Assembly (NCBI GenBank): GCA_010014835.2 | Contig: JAAAKB020000005.1 | Span: 1,511,982-1,575,981, forward strand | Direction: 5' to 3' | Source of the DNA: Apostichopus leukothele | Taxonomy: Eukaryota > Echinodermata > Holothuroidea > Aspidochirotida > Stichopodidae | DNA: 64,000 bases | Shown here: positions 26,501 to 50,900 of the stretch, piece after piece | How positions within the stretch are numbered: the first letter of the stretch is position 1 | Layout of the letters: each line of letters starts with the position of its first letter | Made by a program: the position numbers and the translations under genes | Notes under the pieces: model-generated | The model's input: only the letters and a program-made list of their open reading frames with translations | Databases searched by the model: none | Told to the model about the DNA's origin: nothing

Positions 26501-29082
26501 TTCTACTCTAAATCAGCAAATTGTGAAGTTTACTTAAGAAAATTAAAGTCTAAATTCAAAAAACCTTTGTTTTTTTTTACGCAAGTAGATCTAGATGATC
26601 TATTTTACATATATCGAATCTATACTTGATTGATAGATTGATCACATTTATACTTTAATAATCAATACTTATTGATCACCCCCAGGCCAAAGATGCGACT
26701 GGAGCCAATGCAACAGTCATATACGTCCCTGCTAAGTTTACTGCTGCAGCCATAATGGAGGCTATGGATGCAGAGATAGGCCTGGTGGTTTGTATCACTG
26801 AGGGCATCCCACAGCAAGACATGGTCAAAGTCAAACACAGGCTGGTCAGACAGAACAAAACAAGACTGGTTGGACCTAATTGCCCAGGAATAATTAAGGT
26901 TAGTTTCATGGTAACTTTGGTAGTGCATGGCAAAATTTATGTTTAAGAATTTTCCACATTTTTGCTACAAATTGTATTTGCCATTTCTTTTGTCTTTTGC
27001 ATTTTTTTTGGTGACTCCAAATTTCTTTGGTGACCGTAAAAAGGGTGGCGACCCACCCACTTTTGAATACCAAGTAAACTAGACGATGTCGGCATATTTA
27101 ATCGGACCATCATGATATGCACATTAGTAATCATTCTTCCCCTCACTTTCAGCCTGGTCAGTGCAAGATAGGCATCATGCCCGGTCATATCCATCAGCCG
27201 GGTAAGATCGGAATCGTCTCTCGGTCGGGTACGCTAACATACGAAGCCGTAGCTCAGACCACAGCAGTTGGTCTTGGACAATCTCTATGTGTTGGTAAGT
27301 TAACTGCAAGCAGATGAATTGAGATAACAGCTATGTCACTGCTGGGAATACATACTGCACTGAACTACCTTGTTATAAAGCATTTTGATCTGTTTGTGTG
27401 TAACCAGGTATCATGTATAAACGGGACCATTCAGCTGGTTCCTGAGCAAGAGAACACATGCTTAAGTAACAAACTGTAATACAAAGATATATGTGAGCCT
27501 AAGTCATTTGGCTTTACGAGAATTCCAGAATACATATTACTTAATGTTGATCTTATCTCAGGTATCGGAGGAGATCCTTTCAATGGGACTAACTTTGTTG
27601 ACTGCCTGGACATCTTTATGAACGACCCACAAACGGAAGGAATCGTCTTGATTGGAGAAATTGGAGGAGGGGCAGAAGAAGCTGCAGCAAAATACATTGC
27701 AGAGAATAATGTGGTAAGGGGAGGAGGTTAAATGGAACACCATTAATGTATGCTAGAGCACTGTTTGGTGTTTGTGGTAAGGGGAAAGGATAAATGGAAC
27801 ACCATTAATGTATGCTAGAGCAATGTTTGGTGTTGGTAGTTAATAATGTGGTAGGGGAGGGAATAATTGGAATACCCTTAATATATGCTGGAGCACCGTT
27901 TAGTGTTGGTGATTGTTTTAGCAATTCTACCACGATTCAAGTATCGGTGCAGACGTATTTTTTATTGTTATAATTAAGTGTAGACATGAGTGCTCTGTTT
28001 TGGCCAAATGTAATGGGAATATTTGTGATTGTGATGTCATGTGTGTGTTTATGGTGGCTTTGCTTACAAACATGAAAACCAAAAAAATGGTGGTTTAACC
28101 CGTTATGTTGACTAAAGTTGTCCACTGAATGTCATTATAATGGAGACAGCAAACATATTACGACATGATCCATACAGAAGCACTCGACATATTCATGTCT
28201 GAAAAATATATTGATATATCAATTGTTGTTTACATTTTATGCACAAGTCATATACATGCAGTCTGTGTTTAGTTGTTTTCCATCACCTCGAAATCATTTA
28301 CTTCACGGAAAAGAAACCTGAGTAATCTGATTTTCAAATGAGTTCTTGCAATTCTCCTTTCATAGTCATAATACTTCTGATTTAATGGTTACAGTTATCC
28401 TGTATAGTTATACAACATTCTTTCAGTATTGGATCTACAAAGTAAAATTATTCCAAGTCTATCTTCCATCACCAGGGCACAAGGAGAAAACCCATCGCTG
28501 CATTCATTGCTGGCAAGACCGCACCTCCTGGTAGGAGGATGGGGCATGCCGGTGCGATCATCGCAGGAGGGAAAGGAGGGGCTGATGAGAAGATAAAGGC
28601 TTTGGAAGAGGCAGGAGTAGCTGTTACTTCATCACCAGCACAGATAGGCACTACTATATATAAAGTAAGATAGTTGTATTATCTAAGCAGAATTGACTAC
28701 ATCTGTAGGAACTAACACCTTCCCCCCCTCCTCCCTCACCCCTTCCTCCCCACTCCTCTGTGGTCATCATGATAGACCAATGAGGAAGACCAGTGAACTT
28801 CGTTATATAATTAATTTTTATATTATTTGAATTGGTCAATTTTGTTCCAGGTTGTATTACTTACATGCAGCTTATGAGATGTTAGGGCAATATTTGTGTT
28901 ATCCCTTAACACGGAAGGACAGTAACATTTCTCTTCGAAATGGGGATTGCGGTCCAATGAAAAACGAAAAGTACAAGCTAAGTGAGTTGTATTTATCCAT
29001 CATTGTTTGTGTCGTCATTTTCTGACTCTGCCTTTTATCTTTGCTTCTTCCGCAGGAAATGGAAAGGGCTGCCAAAGTATGA
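23597..29082 (+). CDS. SUCLG1: Succinyl-CoA ligase (ADP/GDP-forming) alpha subunit, mitochondrial, complete
   Basis: Alpha subunit of the TCA-cycle enzyme that interconverts succinyl-CoA and succinate with substrate-level NTP formation; it pairs with a SUCLA2 or SUCLG2 beta subunit in the mitochondrial matrix. Exons: 23597-23633, 24526-24626, 25421-25537, 26686-26898, 27153-27294, 27562-27713, 28476-28664, 29056-29082; all phases agree, 325 aa. The N-terminus ([13 protein letters not shown]) is Arg-containing and lacks acids, as in a mitochondrial presequence. The CoA-binding Rossmann part holds [10 protein letters not shown] and [22 protein letters not shown] and GPNCPG follow. The ligase part carries the active phosphohistidine in [17 protein letters not shown]. 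The short last exon encodes EMERAAKV and a stop. ATG 23597 gives the expected presequence. Two exon-edge tandem duplications lie in its introns (after exons 3 and 6). Confidence 0.96.
25522..26030 (+). repeat. Five-copy tandem array of the SUCLG1 exon 3 donor
   Basis: The unit is 101-102 bp, with starts at about 25524, 25625, 25726, 25828 and 25930. Copy 1 is the real junction: ACTCAGTCAAAGAT of exon 3 followed by GTAAGTATCTCTC. The four downstream copies each repeat these exon bases and the full GTAAGTAT donor with few changes. Copies 1-3 also contain an acceptor-like TTATCATACAG. Offsets of the decoy donors (101, 202, 304 and 406 bp) are not multiples of three, and retained sequence soon meets an in-frame TGA. 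Confidence 0.97.
27702..27915 (+). repeat. Three-copy tandem array of the SUCLG1 exon 6 donor
   Basis: The exon 6 end AATAATGTG with GTAAGGGGAGG is repeated at 27774 (TTTGTG|GTAAGGGGAAAGG) and 27848 (AATAATGTG|GTAGGGGAGGG). Each is followed by a diverging copy of TGGAACACCATTAATGTATG and GCTAGAGCACTGTTTGGTG. Periods are about 63 and 74 bp. GT is kept in both decoys; the third copy has GTAGGG. Confidence 0.9.
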
Positions 29083-32060
29083 TGCGACATGTCCTGGTAG
29101 AAGAAAGCCACCCCTGGGATAGTTGTAAAATCTAACAAAAACATGCTGTTATGCAGGGAGAGATTGTTTGAACTAAAATTTACAAAATAATTTTTAAAAC
29201 TTGATTGTGGTCAGATATTGTACAGAGAAGGTATAAAGCAAGAACTGTCAAGTTAGGATGAGCATTCAAGAACGATTCGGTATTTATTTCTGACTTGTTG
29301 ATTTAGCTATTCCACGGTCTTTTTTGTCTGACAACGACTCAAGTTATTGTGTTTCCTCACGATTTGGATTTATGTTACTACAGTATCAAATATTCTCAAT
29401 AGTTTTGTAAGGTCAGTTATCAGCAAATTATCTGATCAGTCTGAAAGGCAGGTTTCAATTAGTCGCTGTCTTAAATTAACTCTCCGTTACAAAGTACAAG
29501 GTGAAGTAATTACCACAAAGTCATGCCAGTAGTAGTACATAGTCTTCATTGTGAACCCCTTTGGGGTACTTCAAAAATAATTGTACACATCTAAACGAAA
29601 TCACTAGATCGTTTTAAATTACTGAAAGTTTATTCTGATGAGGGTTGTGTCCTAGTTTCCCATCATCAGAAAGCCCTGATAATGTTTTGATGTGAAAGTT
29701 GCTGCCATAGAATGTCTTTATGGCAAATTGAATTGACTTATTAGAGGGATAATACATTATTGTATACTGATTATACTGGGTTTTGTTTCCTCTTTTAAAT
29801 TCTTTGAATTTTTAAGGATTAATAACAAGCAACAAATTATAATACCTTATCACAAAACGAAAATTTATTTTACATGACAATATTTACAAACTGTATGGCA
29901 CTCATTATAACATCAGTGACTAACATGTTTAAGAATGTAGTCCAATCATGCACCATTACAGTATGGACTTTCAAAAGGGTACGTTCACAAAAAGCAGACA
30001 ACTTGATCAACTCTCAAACCCAGTCCCCTTACATCAAGATTGTAGTACTATGATCAAGACAAGTTCAAGTGAGAAACCTTTACCAACTTTGGATCATACA
30101 AAAAAATGTCTCTGGTTAATAGAGAATGAAGTTACAAGTGGCATAGCCCAGTTATGCTGTCTGGGAAAGCTGAATATCAGACAAGCTTAAATTTGTAATA
30201 ATTTGATTGTTTACAGCTATTTGAAGCTAGATACCAGAAACACATATGACAGCTATATTACAAGCAGATTCAAAAATAGATTTCACGATATGTCAATTTC
30301 AAGCTAGATTCAATGTAGATTTCAAGTAAGAACAAATAAGATACTTTTTAAAGAAAAGTCACCCAGGAAAGAACCCGAGCACGAAAAACCAAACAACGAA
30401 CAGACTGATACGCCTTCAACCCCAGTCCCCTTATATCAAGACAGATCATCGTAATCTTCCATCTGTACACCTAAGTCTATAGGTCCATGCTCTTCCTGCA
30501 ATGCTGGAGTTTTAAGGACTTCTGTTGTCAGAGTTGGCAATATTTGGACATGTCTATTATTGCCACATTTGAAAAATAAACAGAGCATTCCTTATGACCG
30601 ACCTGCTCACTCATAACATTCAAGGCATATACAGGCACGTACAACTAATCTAGGTTTTCTTTCACGCTGTGTGATATACCCCCTTCCCCACCATTAAGCT
30701 ATTACAACTCCAGGTCTAGGTGATTTATCAACCAAAATAAGTCCGAAACAAAGCCAATCTGATTTTTTTCTTCAAATACAAGCAGCATAATCCTCAAATC
30801 TCCTAAAATATTCCTTGAATCTACTCAAATACTTGCATGAGATTTATATTGTGTTAAATCTACTATTAATTTACAATTGCATTCAACTATACACAGGTTG
30901 ACCATATAAGAATAATTCTACATAGACTAACACACATTATGAGATGGAAGTACCACAGGATTATTTTTGGCCAGAAGAATTGCATGTGTTCCTATGTCAT
31001 TAGGGCATACTGTAGGCTACAGTAAAGGTATCATGTGCGGTTGAAACAGGGTTAACCCTGTGTACAGGTAGGAATTGTGTGGTGTATAGGTAAGAATTGT
31101 GTGGGTTTGCAATTCGATTCAATTTGGGATCTCTTAGTTGGACCATTATGTACTAAAACGTGGCAAAAAATTGCCAGTTTTTACTGCTGCAACCGCCTAT
31201 TTGCAACCCTGCTTCAAACTGAACAACATGAAATGGTTGAAATCATTGTTCTTTTGGGGATTTTAACAATTCAATTCAGTTGAGCAAATAACGATAATGA
31301 CATGTGGATACAAACGTGAAGGTATGAATCCATATATGTTATGCACCATAACTATCCCAACAATGTGTTAAAACTTAATTTTAATGAAGATAGTACAAGT
31401 AAAGGATTTACCCATCCATTGATAAAGACATAAGTAATAACACTGCCTGTGCACCAGCACAACTTGAATCTATTTGGGGGAATGTAGTTACAATGCCATC
31501 TGAATTTAATGTAAACAACTGGTCGTCCGCTGAACCACCTCCACAGCTAATTTTGGTTGTACGAATAGAAATGTGGTCGTCTCGGAAGACCATTAAACAT
31601 TTGCCCTACAGGCATGCCTAGAGCTATGTGCTTTGTATGTGAACTAAAGCAAAAAAACATTGTATACAACATTCTCAAGTATGCTTCTCAGTTTAAAGTT
31701 AATGTCACTAATAACTGTCTCAACTACAGCAAGCCAGTCACCCTTTTCTCTTTTCACTCTCAATTGGCAAACATGTTGGAAATCTCGTCTCCCCAGCAGA
31801 GACAACCTTGGCACCGTCGCTTCGCACATCAAGACTGTAACAGAGAACGATAAATAATCACAACTTATACTATTGAAAGAGATAATTAGTTCAACAAGGA
31901 ATGGATGGAGAGAACAGCATAGAGCTCTGCAGAAATTAAAACATTTACCAGTATTACTAAAAAAAAACGTCAATCTACACAATTACTATTAAAAGTTGAT
32001 TTACAAGAAATGACATCATCCTGTTGTTGTGGAACTCCCTGCAACTCAAGGTTAACATAC
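29083..32060. other. Convergent SUCLG1/POLR2B 3' intergenic region
   Basis: It lies between the SUCLG1 stop and the POLR2B stop. It holds only short chance frames. Short internal repeats are present: ACCCCAGTCCCCTTATATCA-like blocks near 30016 and 30415, and a two-copy GGAATTGTGTGG-like block near 31065-31100. The stretch 31440-31600 resembles 55230-55330 and is treated as a dispersed repeat. No RNA gene or polyadenylation signal could be assigned. Confidence 0.6.
31440..31600 (-). repeat. Dispersed repeat shared with 55230-55330
   Basis: On the minus strand this stretch has AAAATTAGCTGTGGAGGTGG, then CAGTTGTTTACATTAAATTC and GCATTGTAACTA. The interval 55230-55330 has the same blocks in the same order (AAAATTGGCTTGGAGGTTG, CAGTTGTTTACATCAAATTC, GCATTGTTACTA). 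A 61-codon open frame on the minus strand covers it, but frame conservation between copies is not apparent, so I do not call a gene. Confidence 0.45.
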
Positions 32061-46494
<14,434 letters not shown>

Positions 46495-46907
46495 GATTTC
46501 TGAAACAAAATATTTTCATCAAGATATTTTCATCAAGATCTCTTAACCTTCCACTATTTGCTAATTGTTTAGAGAAGCTGCCATGTCCAACATTTTATAC
46601 ATACATGAAAATAAGGATGAAGTAGATCAATATTGAAAATGTAATATTTTAATGACTCAGAGAGCAATGTTTTACAGTAATATTGTAGCCTAGAGTGAAA
46701 AGTTAAAGCATCCTTTACATGGCTAGGCATATAGGTGGATTTGACCACTCAATTAACAAATACCTCACTACTCTGTAATTCATTTACTGGTAGGTTGTAA
46801 GTTATAGTTTGAAAGACAGATACCGTTACTCGCTAGAGGGAAATTAATGGTGTGTAAAATAACAGGGGGGCTGTGTCATTCCGCGATCTGCACTTTCCAC
46901 TATAGAA

Positions 46908-46998
46908 AATGTGCTCTTTCCGCCATAGAAAAAATGCCAATCCGCCATGTTACCGCCATGGCGGTAAAGCACTCTTTGTATGGCGGAAAGAGCACATT
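46908..46998. repeat. Nested foldback element, copy 1
   Basis: Outer arms of 20 bp are perfect inverted repeats: AATGTGCTCTTTCCGCCATA at 46908-46927 and its reverse complement at 46979-46998. The 51-bp loop contains a second perfect 18-bp palindrome, TTACCGCCATGGCGGTAA (46950-46967). Confidence 0.93.
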
Positions 46999-47374
46999 AT
47001 TGTGGGTGCATTGTATATGTACTGTATATCGCTTCGCTTCATTCTACCAAGGCCTGCAAAATCGGTCATTTAAATCGAAAATCAGAATTGGACTTTTTAA
47101 TAAACAATCAGCCTAATTTAATTCGATTTATTCAACCAACTATTATATAGGCTATTTGAAGACATTGTATCGTCTCTTACAAACTTACAACTAAAACTAT
47201 TCAATCAACATGTACATTAAAGACTGTGTATCAATTTCCCAATCTTGTCCTAACTACAATTCAGTCTATCCAGCAAACCGTCACATTTGAAGACAGTGTA
47301 CCTATCCTTCCACGTGATTCAAAGAAAGTTTCACCAATATATTCCTGTACACCACGGTAAAATCCATTCCTACA

Positions 47375-47450
47375 ATGTGCCTTTCCGCCATAGGTTTCGA
47401 GCCTTTCCGCCATGGCGGAAAGGATCGAAGCCTATGGGGGGAAAGGTATG
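47375..47450. repeat. Nested foldback element, copy 2
   Basis: It starts with CAATGTGCCTTTCCGCCATA, matching the left arm of the element at 46908. Outer arms 47380-47400 and 47425-47446 are near-perfect inverted repeats (CCTTTCCGCCATAGGTTTCG against TCGAAGCCTATGGGGGG). The centre is a perfect 22-bp palindrome around CCGCCATGGCGG (47402-47423). Confidence 0.9.
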
Positions 47451-47567
47451 GCGGTATGTACCTATGGCAGAATGGCACTAGATTAAAATAACAGTAGCAT
47501 GGACACTGACAATTTCGGACACCTAAGCCTTAAAACACCCCAAAACTATATCTTCTGGTATAAATCA

Positions 47568-47667
47568 NNNNNNNNNNNNNNNNNNNNNNNNNNNNNNNNN
47601 NNNNNNNNNNNNNNNNNNNNNNNNNNNNNNNNNNNNNNNNNNNNNNNNNNNNNNNNNNNNNNNNNNN
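47568..47667. other. Assembly gap (100 N) where GNE 3' exons are expected
   Basis: Exactly 100 N, a placeholder of unknown true size. It sits about 250 bp beyond the last visible GNE exon (47919) in the direction of transcription. All remaining kinase-domain exons of GNE are absent from the window. Confidence 0.99.
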
Positions 47668-47918
47668 AGTTGTTGACAATTAACAATTCATAATCATGGA
47701 CATTAAATATGAATGTAAGAGACTGACTTCGGTCAGCTTGCGGCCTTGATAAGCCAATGTGGCTTCTTTGCGAGTTCCTGCTTGCAGGAGGATCTAAAAA
47801 AATACATACATACATAGTAAATGATCAGAAATGTTTGCTCTCTACACATCTTGCATACAACTTCTTCGCTGAACAGGTTAAAGGGAACAATCGTACACCA
47901 TGGTGCAGTGAAACTTAC

Positions 47919-50900
47919 CGACACCGAGGACTCGGCAGTTCAGCTCCACGGCTTTCTTACTCTGTTCCACTAACAGCTTCAGGATTAGCTCAATTCTCTC
48001 TTCGTTACTTGTCGGTGAAGGATGCGAGACGATATGTAAAACGTCTCCCTATGACAAACCAAGAGAGAGAGATTTAGTTAAGCATGTGTGTACAAACAAA
48101 CACTTACTGTACACCATGCAAGACAATGTATACAGAGCATGGACACTTCAAACTTTCACATGGTTTTGCTATTTCTAGATGTAAAATCTTTAACATTAAA
48201 TATTTATTTATAAAATAAAAACACTAACAGGAGGCAGTTTATGAATTGCGGGCGATACCCACATTTCACCATATTGCTTATTTATGGTTTAGCGACACTG
48301 TAGTAATCGGGCAATTGAAAATGTATAATATTATGAATGACTTCACTCTGAACACTGTGGGGATGGAATATTGTCATTGCCTACATTGTTTAAATATTTG
48401 ACATGTGCGAAAACATGTCGGGAGATAAACACAGAGTAAGTACATCAATACAGGTTCTAACTCATCTTCCGTAATCTTAGTTGTAAACCAATTTAGAGGG
48501 CGCTGTCATATCGGTCCCAATGTGCATAATCTGTACTGTTTCACTATCGCTCACATGTCTGATAAACTTGCAGACAGATGCGATGAGGGATGGACTACGT
48601 AGTTCTTCATTCTGCTTTAGAAAACATCAGTTTAGGTGCTTAAAAAAGGCAGCTCGTCTGGAGTGCAACTTGTCTTGTTTGCGGAAAACCAGATACGACC
48701 GATATGATACTGCCCTCTGTTAATTATTTGGGCCAGGCTACTCACTTCTGATGAAACGACTGCTACTCTTAAATGCGTTCCTCCAAGGTCGACAGCGAGG
48801 GCACTTTGAGTCTCCAAGATGTGGTCGATATCTCTGCTGGGGCTCTCTGGCATCGGTGGGAAAACAAACTTCTTCTGGATCTCTCCTTGGAGATTGATAG
48901 ATTTCAGGAATTTCAAAATACGAGGCAGGGCATGACCGTCACCATAGATGAAAGAACTGAAGAGTACGGATAACCAAAAGAAAACGGAGAATATTTCAAC
49001 TGCAGAACTCAATTCATGCCTCGAAGTTCCGGCTAGTTACTGGCTAAAATGCCACTGCATATAGCCGTTTATCAGTTGGCGAAGAAAGCACGGACAATTT
49101 GCTGGCCAGTGAAGACACATATTGCTTTTGCATTAATTCAAGGGAATTTGACTTTTAGCCAGTAGAATTTTCTACGCACTGGCATTTTTTTTAGCAAATG
49201 TGACATTCTAGTCCTGTCATTCATACTGTAAACATTAAGGGAATATGATATTTTCAGGAAATAATTTTATTTAAACAAAAAAGTTCTGAAGTTTATCTCT
49301 TTTATAAAATACTATGGTTTATGTGTTCAAACAAGAGTTAGCGCTAGGATGTTAAAAAAGTGAGGGGCATTCCCCCAGTCAATTTACTTTGGGGGATATT
49401 CAAATTTTGGGCAGATTTTCAATAATTTTTTTGTGGGGGGGGTGGGGGAATGGAGTGTCACGATGTTAGTAGTTATATGTACGTACATATGCCTAGATTT
49501 AGCGCACATATAGTACATACAGTGCACATGGTTGACCATTGTGACCAATACACACAATACATTGCTGCACTAACAAAGCCTGTGTTTTCTTGTTGAAAAG
49601 ATTTGACCAATCACATTAATCGACAAATCTTTATTATATCACACTTGTCGTTGGCAAGTTTTGTAAAGTAGAGTAAAAGTGAAAGTTGCGGGAAGTGCCA
49701 GGAATTGTCGTGGGAAATTCCCTCAGAGAGAAAATATTTTAGCGGAGCTCTCTGGATAAATTGCGGGAATCCAGCAATTGCCCATCCCAATGCAAACACT
49801 GGCTCAAGACCTGCTATGCATCTTTTCACTTGTATAGCAGTTTGCCCATTTTGCATAGCAATTTTTCGATAATGCGATACAGGCTTATTTATTCCCTGAA
49901 TTAATTACCTCTTGGCTGCAGACATTGTACAGTATCAGCTTCCAGTGTGTACAGTAGTATATCAACATCAGGATCAGCACATGATAGCTAAATCAACTGT
50001 ACACAGAGAGGGCTATACCAATAACACTAAATTCCTTACTGATTATACTTTCAAAGCTATCTCATTACAGTATCAGCAATATGAGACAGCGAAAGAGAGC
50101 AGTATCTTGTGGACGACCAAAAACACATTGTGATGAATGCATCCATACCATTCTGACTGTGTCATATAATCCAGACATGTTACTAAACTGTAAATCAGAC
50201 AAAGTCATAACTTAACCCCTTTTGTAACGTTTCACTTATTTTACGACTTCCAATCACTAAAGATCCATCTACACTACTACGAGAGAAACCTTTTAAACTG
50301 TACCTCGGGAACTGCCGTTGATATTGAATTTCAAGAGAGTGGTAAATTTTCTGCATCGTGTCAGCCTCTCTACAGTGTAGTACGTTTTCACCTGCAGAAA
50401 GGGAAAGCAAAAAGCAGACAGGATCAGAAATGTTTAGAGGCATTTTCAAGTTCCATTACTTAGTATACTAACAGCTCGCCCTAGTAGAAGTGTTGCTGCA
50501 GCTGTTTAACCTTACACATTATAATGAACAGAGATTATGAGATACTTGGTAAGACATTCACAAGAATCACATTGACATTACACAGCCAGTCTACCCTGTC
50601 AATTAAATTTTCAGGAACTTTTAGCAACTTGTGGGGAAACAACATTTTCTGGCCATCATTTCAATATTAGTTGATTGGAACTACTACCAAATGGCCATGT
50701 TGGTTGTAAAGCCAAGGAAAAAAATAGCTAATTCTGGGTCAGCTAGTACAATGGCATATGCAATATGTACACACATAAGTGTGAATCACTGGGAGGAGTC
50801 GCCAGAAATCCTATACATGATTCCAATAGGAAAATGCAAAAACTTAGAAGAAGATTAAAGCCACCACAACTGTCATAAATTTTGCTCATCCCTACACACT

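Larger units (their letters stand above)
46495..47567. promoter_or_regulatory. POLR2B upstream region with two foldback elements
   Basis: No coding exon of POLR2B or of the neighbouring GNE gene is recognisable here. It should contain the POLR2B 5' UTR exon and promoter. It is marked by about nine CCGCCAT or ATGGCGG sites organised in two hairpins (46908-46998 and 47380-47446). These match the core of YY1-type sites, common in promoters of ubiquitous genes, but the hairpin arrangement equally fits a repeat element. Confidence 0.35.

Noticed and set aside
31408-31593. 61-codon minus-strand open frame as a last POLR2B exon
   Set aside because: No fitting acceptor in phase, no similarity to RPB2 ends, and the interval matches a dispersed copy at 55230-55330.
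47546-47815. Possible GNE kinase exon next to the gap
   Set aside because: The minus-strand segment after an acceptor-like TTTTTTTAG encodes no STGGRV-type kinase sequence in the required phase.
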